A stretch of 64,000 nt of DNA from Spartinivicinus poritis (GCF_028858535.1 NZ_JAPMOU010000007.1:62001-126000); one strand, 5' to 3'; shown: positions 17,065 to 26,657, counted from the stretch's first letter. Numbers and translations: made by a program. Notes: generated from the letters alone by a model not told the origin.

Positions 17065-17817
17065 GTGGCCAAAAAAAAGCCATCAAAAACAAAGAAATCC
17101 TGGTTATCACAAGCTTTGATAAAAGTAAGACAATTCTGCTTAAAGCTGGTCGTCTTTTTATTGGGGGTTAGCTGTAGCATAACAGTTATGCTACGTTGGC
17201 TTGACCCACCCACAACCGCTTATATGATTCAACGTAAACTAGGTGCAAACCTTCCAGGACCAGCTTGCCAGAATATTTCTTATCGATGGCAAAACTGGCA
17301 AAATATTTCACCAGAATTAGCCTTAGCAGTGATAGCTGCTGAAGACCAGCGCTTTGCAGAGCATATTGGTTTTGACTTTACCGCTATTCAACAAGCAATC
17401 AAAGATGGCATCGCTGCCAAACGGTTACGCGGTGGCAGCACTATTAGTCAGCAACTCACCAAAAACTTGTTTCTTTGGCCAGAACGCAGCCTGCTACGAA
17501 AAGGTCTGGAGGTTTACTTCACTGCTCTCATCGAGCTAACTTGGCCCAAACAACGTATTCTTGAAGTATATTTAAATACTATTCAATTTGACTCTTGCAC
17601 GTTTGGCGTAGAAGCAGCCAGCCATGCTTTTTTTAACCAATCAGCCAGCCAAATCAATCGTTCTCAAGCCGCATTGATGGCCGCTGTACTACCCGCACCT
17701 CACCGATTAAAAGTGACCCGTCCAACTCAACACCTCCGACGGAAGCAGTCCTGGATTGTTCGCCAAATAAAGCAGCTTGGTGGTAAACATTATTTGACTC
17801 AGATAGCAAACAACTAG
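17065..17817 (+). CDS. mtgA: monofunctional peptidoglycan glycosyltransferase
   Basis: A 250-residue GT51 enzyme that polymerises lipid II into glycan strands, with no transpeptidase domain. One membrane anchor (FCLKLVVFLLGVSCSITVML) precedes the catalytic domain. The catalytic Glu motif is AAEDQRFAEHIGFD, followed by RGGSTISQQLTKNLFLWPER and KQRILEVYLNTIQF, all GT51 signatures. The start is GTG at 17065, with GGAGA five bases upstream. The gene is divergent from a small hypothetical ORF. Confidence 0.93.
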   Translation: MAKKKPSKTKKSWLSQALIKVRQFCLKLVVFLLGVSCSITVMLRWLDPPTTAYMIQRKLGANLPGPACQNISYRWQNWQNISPELALAVIAAEDQRFAEHIGFDFTAIQQAIKDGIAAKRLRGGSTISQQLTKNLFLWPERSLLRKGLEVYFTALIELTWPKQRILEVYLNTIQFDSCTFGVEAASHAFFNQSASQINRSQAALMAAVLPAPHRLKVTRPTQHLRRKQSWIVRQIKQLGGKHYLTQIANN

Positions 17818-18046
17818 CTATACCCTAACTTCCAAGCAACTATTGCTTAATGCCATTTGTAAGGTATTATATTTTAATACTTCCTCTAAAAAAGAAGACC
17901 AAACTAGTGCCTAGCCCTGTTAGCAATGCGTCACCGTATAGGTCTAGAGGGTTGAATTAAAGGAAGAATACACCACAGATTGCGACTTATCAGTCTGTTC
18001 AAATGGAGCTTCTCAAGTGTCACTTATTTACAGGATGCAACACTAG

Positions 18047-18781
18047 ATGTCTCAAATTAACGAAATTATTGCAACCCTGAAAAAAACCTTAAAAGCCCAT
18101 GGCTTAACTTACTCGGATGTTGCTGCACATCTTAACTTATCTGAAGCAAGTGTTAAGCGATTATTTGCAAGTAAACAGTTTTCTCTAGACCGATTAGAGT
18201 CTGTCTGCCAATTGATGAATATGGAGATAGTTGACCTAATCAGCCAAATGAAGCAGCTTAAACAAGCCCCAGAAGCACTGACCACTGAGCAAGAAACCAA
18301 ATTAGTCTCTGATATCAAACTATTACTGGTTGCTATTTGTGTGTTAAACCACTGGCGATTTCAAAATATTTTAGAGGAATACAAATACTCCGAAGCCGAG
18401 TTAATTCAATTATTAGCAAAATTAGACAAACTAGGTATTATTGAGTTACTACCAAAAAATAAAATAAAACTATTAGTAGATAGCAACTTTTCATGGCTAG
18501 AAAATGGCCCAATAAAACAGTTCTTTCTTAAACATGTTAAAAGCGATTTTTTTAACGATCAGTTTGACAAACCCAATGAGCTACTGCTGTCAGTTAATGG
18601 CATGCTAAGCCAAGGGTCTATATCTATTTTGCAAAAAAAGCTCTCTCAAATTGCTAATGAGTTCACCACCCTTCACCATGAAGATTTAAAGTACCCATTA
18701 GCAAAACGAGAGGGTACCTGCCTGGTAATAGCAATGCGGCCATGGGAGCTTGAAGTTTTTCATGCTTATCGAAGAATATAA
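18047..18781 (+). CDS. XRE-family helix-turn-helix regulator
   Basis: The N-terminal ~65 residues form a Cro/C1-type HTH: LTYSDVAAHLNLSEASVKRL is the helix-turn-helix, preceded by a short helix. The remaining ~175 residues form a helical domain of unknown ligand, with a winged-helix-like stretch (YKYSEAELIQLLAKLDKLGI). Gammaproteobacteria carry many orphan regulators of this layout. The next gene, a phospholipase-A2-like protein, overlaps its 3' end by 20 bases, so the regulator is probably co-expressed with it. Confidence 0.8.
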   Translation: MSQINEIIATLKKTLKAHGLTYSDVAAHLNLSEASVKRLFASKQFSLDRLESVCQLMNMEIVDLISQMKQLKQAPEALTTEQETKLVSDIKLLLVAICVLNHWRFQNILEEYKYSEAELIQLLAKLDKLGIIELLPKNKIKLLVDSNFSWLENGPIKQFFLKHVKSDFFNDQFDKPNELLLSVNGMLSQGSISILQKKLSQIANEFTTLHHEDLKYPLAKREGTCLVIAMRPWELEVFHAYRRI

Positions 18782-19232
18782 ATCTCTTGCTAAAGCATCA
18801 AAACATAGCAGCAAACCTTGTTGGCTTGGCGCACTGCTTGTCACAACGTTAGTATTTTGCTTATTTACTTCTCGCCTTTGTTTGGCTGATAGCTATCAGC
18901 GACTACTTGAGATAACCAGTAACCCTGATGTTACTATCGCCCCCTTTACTACAGACGGGTGCAGTGGCGGTATGTCAACTTTATGGAGTTTATTTGATCA
19001 AAGCCCAGTTTGGGAATATTGCTGTATTTTACATGATAAAGTTTACTGGCAAGGTGGAACAGCCCAACAACGACTTAAAGCTGACAACAATTTACAACAA
19101 TGTGTAATCCAAGCAGGCTACCCTCGTTTAGCAGATCTCATGTATCATGCTGTTCGGGCTGGTGGAGGTCCTTGTACGGGGCTACCTTGGCGCTGGGGAT
19201 ATGGCTGGCCTCATTGTACTCTTATAGAGTGA
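18762..19232 (+). CDS. secreted phospholipase A2-like protein
   Basis: A ~156-residue exported protein. A hydrophobic segment (PCWLGALLVTTLVFCLFTS) acts as signal or anchor. The mature part has DGCSGGMSTLW, then EYCCILHDKVYWQGGTAQQR and ADNNLQQC, which is the CCxxHD active-site pattern of secretory phospholipase A2, with His-Asp and paired cysteines. Several further Cys (PCTG, PHC) would form disulfides. It may act on phospholipids in the envelope or outside the cell. I use the ATG at 18762; the longer reading needs a TTG with a ribosome site too close. It overlaps the XRE gene by 20 bases. Confidence 0.65.
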   Translation: MLIEEYKSLAKASKHSSKPCWLGALLVTTLVFCLFTSRLCLADSYQRLLEITSNPDVTIAPFTTDGCSGGMSTLWSLFDQSPVWEYCCILHDKVYWQGGTAQQRLKADNNLQQCVIQAGYPRLADLMYHAVRAGGGPCTGLPWRWGYGWPHCTLIE

Positions 19233-19324
19233 TAAATTGTAGCTCTAGAGTGAAACCAATTGTAGCACCTATAATAAAAACTATAAGTAGTTTTTCATTC
19301 ATAAAAAAACGGTTATTTACATTT

Positions 19325-20212
19325 ATGATAAATTTAATTAGACGAATCATTTTTAGCGTATCTTGGCTTTTAATGCTGTTTAGCCTGCCAGTACTCTGTG
19401 CTAATGATAAAGTATTTTTTTGGTCAATCGAAAGTAATAAAGCAAAAGTTTATTTGTTTGGTTCTATCCATCTTGCTAATCAAGCAATTTATCCTTTACG
19501 CCCAGAAATCACTCAAGCATTTGCCAGTGCTGACACCTTAGTTGTTGAAGCTAATCCAGAAGCTATTAAACAGTCCGAGCTAATTCGATTAGTTAAGCAA
19601 TATGGGCATTATCCTGGCCAGGAGACCCTACAAGACCATATCAGCCCTAAAACCTACCAGGCGCTAGCTGATTATGCTAAAAATTTAGGCGTTCCTATTT
19701 TGACCTTAAAAAAAATGCGGCCAGGTTTTGTTATGTTAAACCTAACTACCGCACAACTGATGAAACTAGGTTATATGCCAGATAAAGGATTAGATTTACA
19801 CTTTATCAGACAAGCAACTAATAAGAAAAAGATTGTAGAACTTGAATCATTGGCTGAACAACTTGCTATCTTCTCAGATTTACCCGAACCAGACCTTTTT
19901 ATCAAAGTTACCCTAGAAAGTTTAACAAATGCCAATTCTCAGTTTGTTCAAATGATTGATGCTTGGAAACGTGGTGATGATGAAGTTCTTTTTAACTTTA
20001 TGTATAACGATCAAATAAACAAATACCCTCAATTCAAACCAGTAATGGATAAGCTTCTATTAAAACGCAATATAAAAATGGCCAAATCAATAGAGGATAT
20101 GCTTAACAAAAAAGGCATATTTTTTGTAGTCGTAGGAGCAGCCCACTACATTGGAGAGGATGGTATTATTGAGCTATTAAAGCAAACGGGCTATTCAGCC
20201 AAACGACTCTGA
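19325..20212 (+). CDS. TraB/GumN-family protein
   Basis: A 295-residue exported protein of the TraB/GumN (PF01963) group, possibly a metal-dependent protease of the TIKI type. A signal peptide (MINLIRRIIFSVSWLLMLFS) precedes VYLFGSIHLANQAIYP, the conserved GxxH motif, with His49. Downstream are VVEANPEAI, a second acidic motif, and VVVGAAHYIGEDGI, the second GxxH. I chose the ATG at 19325 because the upstream part of the longer frame overlaps the phospholipase-like gene in another frame. It may share a transcript with the two preceding genes. Confidence 0.8.
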   Translation: MINLIRRIIFSVSWLLMLFSLPVLCANDKVFFWSIESNKAKVYLFGSIHLANQAIYPLRPEITQAFASADTLVVEANPEAIKQSELIRLVKQYGHYPGQETLQDHISPKTYQALADYAKNLGVPILTLKKMRPGFVMLNLTTAQLMKLGYMPDKGLDLHFIRQATNKKKIVELESLAEQLAIFSDLPEPDLFIKVTLESLTNANSQFVQMIDAWKRGDDEVLFNFMYNDQINKYPQFKPVMDKLLLKRNIKMAKSIEDMLNKKGIFFVVVGAAHYIGEDGIIELLKQTGYSAKRL

Positions 20213-20291
20213 GTTAGTCATTTATAATAACGTCTAATAGCCAAAGCAAGAATAGTGTCTTGAAGACCATCATTTACTTTGGCTTTTCGAA

Positions 20292-20315
20292 TAAGCCTTT
20301 TAATCCTAAGGCTTA
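20292..20315. terminator. hairpin downstream of the TraB gene
   Basis: TAAGCCTT (20292-20299) pairs with AAGGCTTA (20308-20315). It lies between the convergent TraB and ABM-monooxygenase genes and may terminate either. No long T-run is present. A longer-range pairing AGCCAAAG / CTTTGGCT sits just before it. Confidence 0.45.
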
Positions 20316-20387
20316 GGTTATGAATAACGTCATAGTGGTTACTCTATATTATATAAGCAACTTCATATCTGCTAATACATGACTAGA

Positions 20388-20693
20388 TTAGTTGTTGTAT
20401 TTTTTCATCACTTGAATATCTGTATGTAAAATTTGGTTTTTGGTTTTATTTCGGTATGCCTTTATATGAGGCGATGCTAAATGAGCCTGCAAAGCTTCTT
20501 TACTTGCCCACTCTTCATAAAAAATAAAGTGTGCATTCTCATTATAGCTTTCATGCATTTGAAAAGTAATGCATCCTGGCTCTTTTAATGTAGGCCGAAT
20601 TAGTGAGATCAGTTCCTCCCTAACTTGCAACTTAGCATCTTCACTCACCTTAATAGATACAAAAACAGTTAATTTGTTTGACACCCTTATCAC
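20388..20693 (-). CDS. antibiotic-biosynthesis-monooxygenase-fold (YgiN-like) protein
   Basis: A 101-residue ABM-domain (PF03992) protein. It has the ferredoxin-like order: VFVSIKV strand, a helix with VREELISLIRPTLKEPGCI, FQMHESYNENAHFIFYEEW, then ASKEALQAHLASPHIKAY, which carries the conserved His-hairpin. Relatives include the quinol monooxygenase YgiN and many small-molecule oxygenases. No substrate can be inferred from context. It is a single gene, convergent with the TraB gene. Confidence 0.83.
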   Translation of the reverse strand: MIRVSNKLTVFVSIKVSEDAKLQVREELISLIRPTLKEPGCITFQMHESYNENAHFIFYEEWASKEALQAHLASPHIKAYRNKTKNQILHTDIQVMKKYNN

Positions 20694-21036
20694 CTACTGT
20701 ATTTCCCTTTTTTCGGCTTGTGAAGTTATCACTGCCTATTATGTTAAAACACTTCACTCAGAGTAGTAAGTATAAACCTACATAAAAGCAACAATCACTA
20801 CTTCAACTACAAACTTCTAGCAACTTCCAGTTATCTGAAACTTAGATATGATGGTTATTAGTTTAGCTACGTCAAGCAAAGGTATATATACACCCAATAT
20901 AGAGTTAAATCAATCGTAGAGGTACTATACTATTAGAGATAGTACAACTATATACTCAATGTGAAGCGTATAAAATTCCAATCCAACTACTTCATCAAAC
21001 ATGCCATTCATTTCAGGGTATATATTTATATTTTAA
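20694..21036. other. non-coding stretch between ABM and Mor-family genes
   Basis: About 340 AT-rich bases with no gene. A hairpin GTACTAT (20922-20928) / ATAGTAC (20939-20945) with a ten-base loop is present. Nothing else is recognised. Confidence 0.35.
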
Positions 21037-21417
21037 TCAACTTACACTGATAATATTTTTTCTAATATTACCAATATGTCTTAGGCATAAACCATATTTT
21101 TGAGATAACTCCCTTCGAGATGCTCCTTGCTGTGTTTCTTGAATAATAGCAATATCTCTTAACTGCCGGTCAAAATGATCATGTTTAGGAATTTCAAGAG
21201 TTGCGCCTGCAAACTGGAGAGATAGTTTATGCAGCGCTTCATGATCTATTTTATCTTGTAATAGCGACCGTTCAGGATACTTTGGTACATATAAAGGGCG
21301 GCCACCAAAGTGTAATGACAACTGATAGGTAGCAGTTACACCAATACAGTCAATAAGGTCTCGTAATGTTGCGGGAAGCTTTTCTAAATTAATTTGATGG
21401 AATAGCTTGCTTTGCAT
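21037..21417 (-). CDS. Mor-family (phage Mu middle-operon) transcription activator
   Basis: A 126-residue protein matching the Mor/C activator family (PF08765). The N-terminal dimerisation part contains LPATLRDLIDCIGVTATYQL and HFGGRPLYVPKYP, and the C-terminal helix-turn-helix is ETQQGASRRELSQKYGLCLRH. An inner duplication is visible: LHFGGRPLYVPK is echoed by LQFAGATLEIPK. In Mu-like phages such proteins switch on middle or late genes. No other phage gene is near, so this is a remnant or a domesticated regulator. Confidence 0.8.
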   Translation of the reverse strand: MQSKLFHQINLEKLPATLRDLIDCIGVTATYQLSLHFGGRPLYVPKYPERSLLQDKIDHEALHKLSLQFAGATLEIPKHDHFDRQLRDIAIIQETQQGASRRELSQKYGLCLRHIGNIRKNIISVS

Positions 21418-22241
21418 ATCAATATACCTTTCACGGTATCCCCATAGTAATTAGCATGCTTATCAAACGTTAAAGGTGCCCTAAAGTTTTTAATATCTAA
21501 AAATATTCGGGCTAATAATGCACACCTAAAAAATAACTAAAACAATCTGACTACATATGTAATTACATAAACTTCAAAAATATCGACTTTCTTTTACTCA
21601 TTCTGCCATAGCAGTTGGATACTAAGCAGCCAGTCGTATAATCACTGATTACATTAGTTATTTTTAAGTCAATATAAAATTCTACAAGAAAAGAAACCAT
21701 GAACAGGCAGTTCTAGTTTGCGCTCTAATTTAATACATCTACTCACTGGTACAAAAAGCAGGCAAAAGAGTCTACTAATACTAAGGTACTATCAAATAAA
21801 ATTTGACTTGTTCTACTGACGTGAGACAGATAAAATTTTGTTGTCACTGGTAAGCTAATCAGATCACTGATCTTGCTGCTGCTAGTACCAAAGAATTAGT
21901 ACTAAAGTACAATTTATACACTTAAGTAACACTTATTTTATAGGCTCGCTTTATAGCAGAGAATAACAATAGTTATCCCTTAGAAAGGCTTAACATACTC
22001 GCCACAAGCTAAGGGCTAAAGACTTAGTACCTTTTACAGTATATAGCCAAAGAAGTAGATTTAGGGTCCGATTTGGAGCTGGAGCGCTGCAAGCATTTTT
22101 ATGCATTGCATAAAAAATGTACATATATCACTTATTTAGTGTAGACCCAAAAACTAGTAAAACGATTGATAAATGTAAAAGTTGACGAGCCAATAAAACC
22201 GCTCTCTGCTTTAATAGTAAGACAACACACAGGTTGTAGTT
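21418..22241. other. 824-base gene-poor stretch
   Basis: No convincing ORF or RNA gene. The sequence is AT-rich and has several scattered TTAGTAC/AAAGTAC motifs (around 21890-21915 and 22024) similar to the GTAC-ended hairpin at 20922. It may hold the promoters of the Mor-family gene (leftward) and the double-receiver gene (rightward). Confidence 0.35.
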
Positions 22242-23174
22242 ATGGTTAATAACCTCCATGAGATTGATCTTTTCAAGGTGGCTTTGCATGACCAGCAAAT
22301 AGCTACAGCAGATAAGTTAAGAAGCTCTACCACAAGTGTACAAAGAAAGAACAAGCCCACACTATCAAATAACCATTCTCACTCAACTTTAAGAACAGTA
22401 GCCAGCAAGCCACTAATAACGCCATCAGATCAAAGTGGCACACAACTGAGCAATAAGCGATTTGCTTTAATTGTTTGCTCACACCAAACAGCCGTTAATA
22501 AGCTTGAGGATTACTGCCATCACTTGAATGTTGGAACTTATGTTGCTCAGGATGGCTTAGAAGCACTTAAGTGGCTTCGAATACAAAAACCCAACCTATT
22601 AATTATTGGCTCTGTTCTGCCTAAGATGAATGCCTCACAACTGATCGCCTTAATTCGCCGTAATCAGTCACTTCAAAACATTCCTATTATTTTGCTTAAC
22701 CAGGATAATGACTTATTTATTTCAGCTATCGCTAAATCACTAGGTGTTGAATCTTGTTTAAACACCCCTATCAAGCAATCAACGATCGCCAAGCAGATAA
22801 AAAAATACTGTACCCACAGCACTCCTCGTAACAAGCCCATGCTGGGCATCATTTCTGATACGCCCAGCCATCGCCTAGTCTTAAGGCAGCGCTTGGTAGA
22901 GTATAACTATGATATCTGCTTTAATGCCGATCCATCTCAGCTAGAGGGCTCGATAGAAAATTTAGATAAGATTGTTGATGGCTGGATTCTAGACATCACA
23001 GGAGAAGAATGGCTTGACAATATTGACCAACTTCTTGAGCGTTTAAATTCGCCTGTGTTATATGGCCTAGAACCACCTCCTATCTACTCAAGTTCATCGC
23101 AGCAACTTAAAGACCCTAAATACGTGAAATGGGAAAGCAAGCTAATTAGCAAAATAAAAGACACAATTAAGTAA
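22242..23174 (+). CDS. degenerate double receiver-domain protein (ChpB-N-like)
   Basis: A 310-residue protein with a disordered N-terminal ~75 residues followed by two CheY-like domains. The first (RFALIVCSHQTAVNKLEDYC ... LLIIGSVLPKMNASQL) has Gly in place of the phosphorylatable Asp, and CLNTPIK in place of the usual xxTKP/xxKP, so it cannot take phosphate normally. The second (MLGIISDTPSHRLVLRQRLV ... VDGWILDI, then YVKWESKLISKIK) resembles the N-terminal pseudo-receiver of ChpB-type methylesterases of the Pil-Chp system, judging from memory. No pil or chp genes adjoin it. A scaffold or adaptor role is likely. Confidence 0.6.
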   Translation: MVNNLHEIDLFKVALHDQQIATADKLRSSTTSVQRKNKPTLSNNHSHSTLRTVASKPLITPSDQSGTQLSNKRFALIVCSHQTAVNKLEDYCHHLNVGTYVAQDGLEALKWLRIQKPNLLIIGSVLPKMNASQLIALIRRNQSLQNIPIILLNQDNDLFISAIAKSLGVESCLNTPIKQSTIAKQIKKYCTHSTPRNKPMLGIISDTPSHRLVLRQRLVEYNYDICFNADPSQLEGSIENLDKIVDGWILDITGEEWLDNIDQLLERLNSPVLYGLEPPPIYSSSSQQLKDPKYVKWESKLISKIKDTIK

Positions 23175-23184
23175 AATAACCCCT

Positions 23185-24183
23185 TTATCGTATTTTATCT
23201 CGATATTGCGCCGGTGTCATTCCCGATGCTCGCTTAAATGCCCGATGAAATGCTTGAACAGAAGTAAACCCAAGACAATATGCAACTTCCTTAATACTAT
23301 AACTGGGATTATTCAAAAAACGAGCACCACTTTGGTAAATAGCCTTCCGTTGAATATCTGTAAATGATACGCCTTCATCACTTAACTTTCTTTGAATAGT
23401 TCTTGGACTCATTTTAATTTTTTTGGCAACTTCCGATAAATTTATTTTTGCCACATAGTTCATATCAAATATTGCATTATAAATTAACTCTTGCAGACTT
23501 TGTTCTTGCTTAATATCTATTTCTTCTACAAGCTTTGATTTTAGTGTTTTATGAAGATGCTGATGATAATACACTGCTTTTGTATTTAGATGCGAGCTAG
23601 AAAAGCCAATCTCCCATAATAATTCACCATCATTTAGCACACAAATATAGCCAAACCGTTTTAGCAAGTTTAAGTTGGAGTAATGCTCTTTTTTTAGTAG
23701 TTTCAATTGAGTATAATTAATTTTCTGATAAGTCATTGAAGACAGTATAAAGTCAATAAAAGATAGAAAATAAACAGATAAAAACTCAATTGCAAGACTG
23801 TATTCTGTCTTAAAATAAAAACTAAGCTTACAAACAGGAGAGTCACTATCAAACTTTAACTCTGCTTCAGACCCAATAATATTCCTGCAGTACTTCATTA
23901 GGCAATGAATACTGTTTTCAACATTCATCGAGTTTAAAGCAAGCAGACCTGCAACACCAAGGCTGCTCACTGTTATGCTATTGGCAACCTTTATATGGAT
24001 ATCAGGGTCTTTAGTAATTGCATAAATGAAAACTAGCGCTTCATCTAGTTGAGCTAATGAGATATAGCCATTTTCCCCATCATTACTAAGGATACTCGCC
24101 AAACTTTGCTGCTGCTCTTCAGCCAAGTTAAAGCAAAGCATGTACTGTTGAATATGATTAGCTATTTTATTTGAAATTAGCAC
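23185..24183 (-). CDS. AraC-family transcriptional regulator
   Basis: A 332-residue regulator with the N-terminal arabinose-binding-type domain (PF12625) seen in OruR/ArgR-like members and a C-terminal HTH_18 domain. The DNA-binding part reads INLSEVAKKIKMSPRTIQRK, then SIKEVAYCLGFTSVQAFHRA and the end motif SGMTPAQYRDK. It is divergent from a second AraC regulator across 490 bases and ends ten bases from the convergent receiver gene. Its target is unknown. Confidence 0.88.
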   Translation of the reverse strand: MLISNKIANHIQQYMLCFNLAEEQQQSLASILSNDGENGYISLAQLDEALVFIYAITKDPDIHIKVANSITVSSLGVAGLLALNSMNVENSIHCLMKYCRNIIGSEAELKFDSDSPVCKLSFYFKTEYSLAIEFLSVYFLSFIDFILSSMTYQKINYTQLKLLKKEHYSNLNLLKRFGYICVLNDGELLWEIGFSSSHLNTKAVYYHQHLHKTLKSKLVEEIDIKQEQSLQELIYNAIFDMNYVAKINLSEVAKKIKMSPRTIQRKLSDEGVSFTDIQRKAIYQSGARFLNNPSYSIKEVAYCLGFTSVQAFHRAFKRASGMTPAQYRDKIR

Positions 24184-24673
24184 TTTCTTATATTACTTAT
24201 CAAAACTTTATGCATTCGACAGCTTCTAATTAATTAAGTTTTTCACTGTAGCTATTTTGTTTATTTTTTAGTTACAAACAAGTTCAAGTACCTGTTTCCC
24301 CTAGTTTATTAAGCAACTATAGCATTTATCATAAGCCTATACTCTCAAAAAATAAATATTCTCTATGGATAAAGCAACCCCTCTATACTTGCGCAAGTAT
24401 TCTCATAAGCAACAAAAGCTTTATACAAACCAATAGCCGTAGAGATTGTAGCACTTTCACAATCATCAACATTTGCTTGGTAGTTGCACAGTCCTCTATT
24501 TACCTAGCGAGATGTTTCAATCAGAACTATCACTGAAAAATATAACGTGCCTCACACAACATAACTAACAATGATTTTACATGATGCATAAACACCATTA
24601 TTATCAAGGGACAGCCTGGAAGTTCTCTATTCATGGAGGTTAACAATATAACCTGACCGAGTAATTTACTATC
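24184..24673. other. divergent region between two AraC regulators
   Basis: 490 AT-rich bases without a gene. Just before the right-hand regulator is a GGAGG followed by the short inverted repeat AGGTT-aacaat-at-AACCT, placed ~40 bases upstream of the ATG at 24674. It is too far away to be that gene's usual ribosome site. No operator is assigned. Confidence 0.35.
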
Positions 24674-25720
24674 ATGCATGTCGCTGCCTCTTACCTTGAA
24701 TCTTTGTTTTTAACCCTTGAAGACTATGGCATTGATAGAGAATCTTTTTTCAAGGAAATTGGCATTTCAAAACCCACCAATTTTGGCCATATTTGCGGCT
24801 ATAACGGAGAGCAATTTGAACGCATTATTCTTGGTTCTATTGCCATCACAGGTGACTCTAATTTTCACCTAAATATAATGAAAAACCACTCATGTTGTAG
24901 TTGTGATATTGTAGGTTTAATGGCACTATCTGCCCCTACACTAGGCAAAGCTATCCAGGTATTTATTCAGTATTACAATGAGTTTATGGATATTTATGCG
25001 CCACCTGAATTAATAGTCCGCTCAAACACTTGTGAACTCATATCTCCTAAGCTGATTGATCATGTAAATATAATCAATATTGCAGACGAATTAAGGGTGA
25101 GTTCTTGGGTATATGCTATAAAGATGTTTATCAGATCACACCCGACAATCAACGAAATCTGGTTTACTCACCCTGCACCTATCAACCATACCCAATATGA
25201 AGGTCTATTCCAGTGTCCTGTTTACTTTGATATGAACCAAACTAAACTACTATTTCCTTCTGTATTATTAAGCTATCAAAACTCTAACTATAATGAAGAT
25301 CTATTCTTGCTTTTACTTGAAGAGGTGCATAAACAAAAAGTGGTAAGAAAAAAGACGACACCACTATCCGAATATCTGTACGATTTATTCTTAAAAAAAC
25401 CCGAATTTATCCGTATGCCTGTAAAGCATGTGGCCAACCAATTAAAAATGAGCGAAAGAACGTTACAACGCAAATTGCAAGCCGAAGGCAGTAGCTATAA
25501 AAAAATTTCAAGCAAAGCATTTTCTTATCTAGCCAAAAAGTTATTAAAACATACCAGCCTTCCCGTTAAAACGATAGCTTTTGATCTTTGCTTCAATAGC
25601 CAGCAAAACTTTAATCATGCCTTTCGTGCAGCCACGGGCCTCTCTCCCAAACAATATCGAGAACTTGAACTAGCTACTACCAAAGCAAGTGGCGCGTCAC
25701 CATATACTCCTCACAAATGA
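24674..25720 (+). CDS. AraC-family transcriptional regulator
   Basis: A 348-residue protein of the same architecture as its divergent neighbour: an N-terminal arabinose-binding-like domain (SYLESLFLTLEDYGIDRESF; CDIVGLMALSAPTLGKAI) and a C-terminal HTH_18 (MPVKHVANQLKMSERTLQRK; LPVKTIAFDLCFNSQQNFNH; ATGLSPKQYREL). The two are clearly different sequences, so a recent duplication is unlikely. It is convergent with the LysR gene seven bases away. No obvious target operon adjoins. Confidence 0.87.
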   Translation: MHVAASYLESLFLTLEDYGIDRESFFKEIGISKPTNFGHICGYNGEQFERIILGSIAITGDSNFHLNIMKNHSCCSCDIVGLMALSAPTLGKAIQVFIQYYNEFMDIYAPPELIVRSNTCELISPKLIDHVNIINIADELRVSSWVYAIKMFIRSHPTINEIWFTHPAPINHTQYEGLFQCPVYFDMNQTKLLFPSVLLSYQNSNYNEDLFLLLLEEVHKQKVVRKKTTPLSEYLYDLFLKKPEFIRMPVKHVANQLKMSERTLQRKLQAEGSSYKKISSKAFSYLAKKLLKHTSLPVKTIAFDLCFNSQQNFNHAFRAATGLSPKQYRELELATTKASGASPYTPHK

Positions 25721-25727
25721 CAATAGC

Positions 25728-26657
25728 CTATGCAGTCACTCCCGATATATTTTCAAAATTAACTTGTTTAATTAACCATTCCTTAAAAGACTCAATCAGC
25801 TGTGGATTCTCGTGATCAGGTCGAGACAACAGAAAGTAACCTGCTGTTGTTTCAATTTCTTCTTGAACAGGTTTAACCAGAATTTTATGTTTAAGTGCAT
25901 CTCTCACCAATGTAGACTGACTTAATGCTACGCCTTGTCCACTAATAACAGCCTCTAGCACTAAGTAACTATGGCTATAACGTGTTTTAGAAGCAATTTT
26001 ACTATCCATACCAAAAGACTGGAAAAAGAAAGACCACTCTTTTTCAGGAATATCCCAAAGTTGAGCATTTTCAACAATAAGCGGTAATTTTTTCAATTGT
26101 TTGAGGGAAAGAGGTCGCTTCAACTCTTTTAATAAAACAGGGCTACATACAGGCATAATAACCTCATTAGTCATTCTTGTCACAAGCAAGCCTGAATAGT
26201 CACCATAGCCAATTCGTATACATACATCTACATCCTCTTTATGTAAATCCACTGACCGTGCTTCAGCAACCACCACTACCTCAACATCTTGGTGCAGCTG
26301 CTGAAATTCCGACAGCCTAGGCAGTAAACAACGAGATGCAAATGAAGGAGTACAAGATATAACCAATCTATTATTTACAACAGAAGACAAGTGTTTCAAG
26401 GTGTGTCTTAATTCTAATAAACTGTGCCGAACAGCTTGTGCTAAAAGCTCTCCCTGTTTAGTAAGTATTAGTTTTCTTGTTTTTCTGACAAATAAAGGAA
26501 TATTTAAGTCAGCCTCTAATGCCTTAATTTGATGGCTAACGGCACTTTGAGTCACAAATAATAACTCGGCAGCTTTAGTAAAGCTGAGTTCATTTGCAGC
26601 CACCTCAAAAATGGCAAGGCGACTTAACATAGTAGGCGTTAAACGAACTTTATGCAT
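25728..26657 (-). CDS. LysR-family regulator (GcvA-like)
   Basis: A 309-residue LTTR. The winged HTH is LAIFEVAANELSFTKAAELL plus VTQSAVSHQIKALE, with the SFTKAAELLxVTQSAVS motif typical of GcvA-like members. A periplasmic-binding-fold effector domain follows (SCTPSFASRCLLPRL; DVDVCIRIGYGDYSG). It is divergent from two DUF1127 genes. LysR regulators next to DUF1127 genes are a recurrent arrangement, so control of these small proteins is likely. Confidence 0.88.
   Translation of the reverse strand: MHKVRLTPTMLSRLAIFEVAANELSFTKAAELLFVTQSAVSHQIKALEADLNIPLFVRKTRKLILTKQGELLAQAVRHSLLELRHTLKHLSSVVNNRLVISCTPSFASRCLLPRLSEFQQLHQDVEVVVVAEARSVDLHKEDVDVCIRIGYGDYSGLLVTRMTNEVIMPVCSPVLLKELKRPLSLKQLKKLPLIVENAQLWDIPEKEWSFFFQSFGMDSKIASKTRYSHSYLVLEAVISGQGVALSQSTLVRDALKHKILVKPVQEEIETTAGYFLLSRPDHENPQLIESFKEWLIKQVNFENISGVTA

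Noticed and set aside
16929-17171. 80-codon plus-strand ORF overlapping the mtgA start
   Set aside because: It overlaps mtgA out of frame and has no family features.
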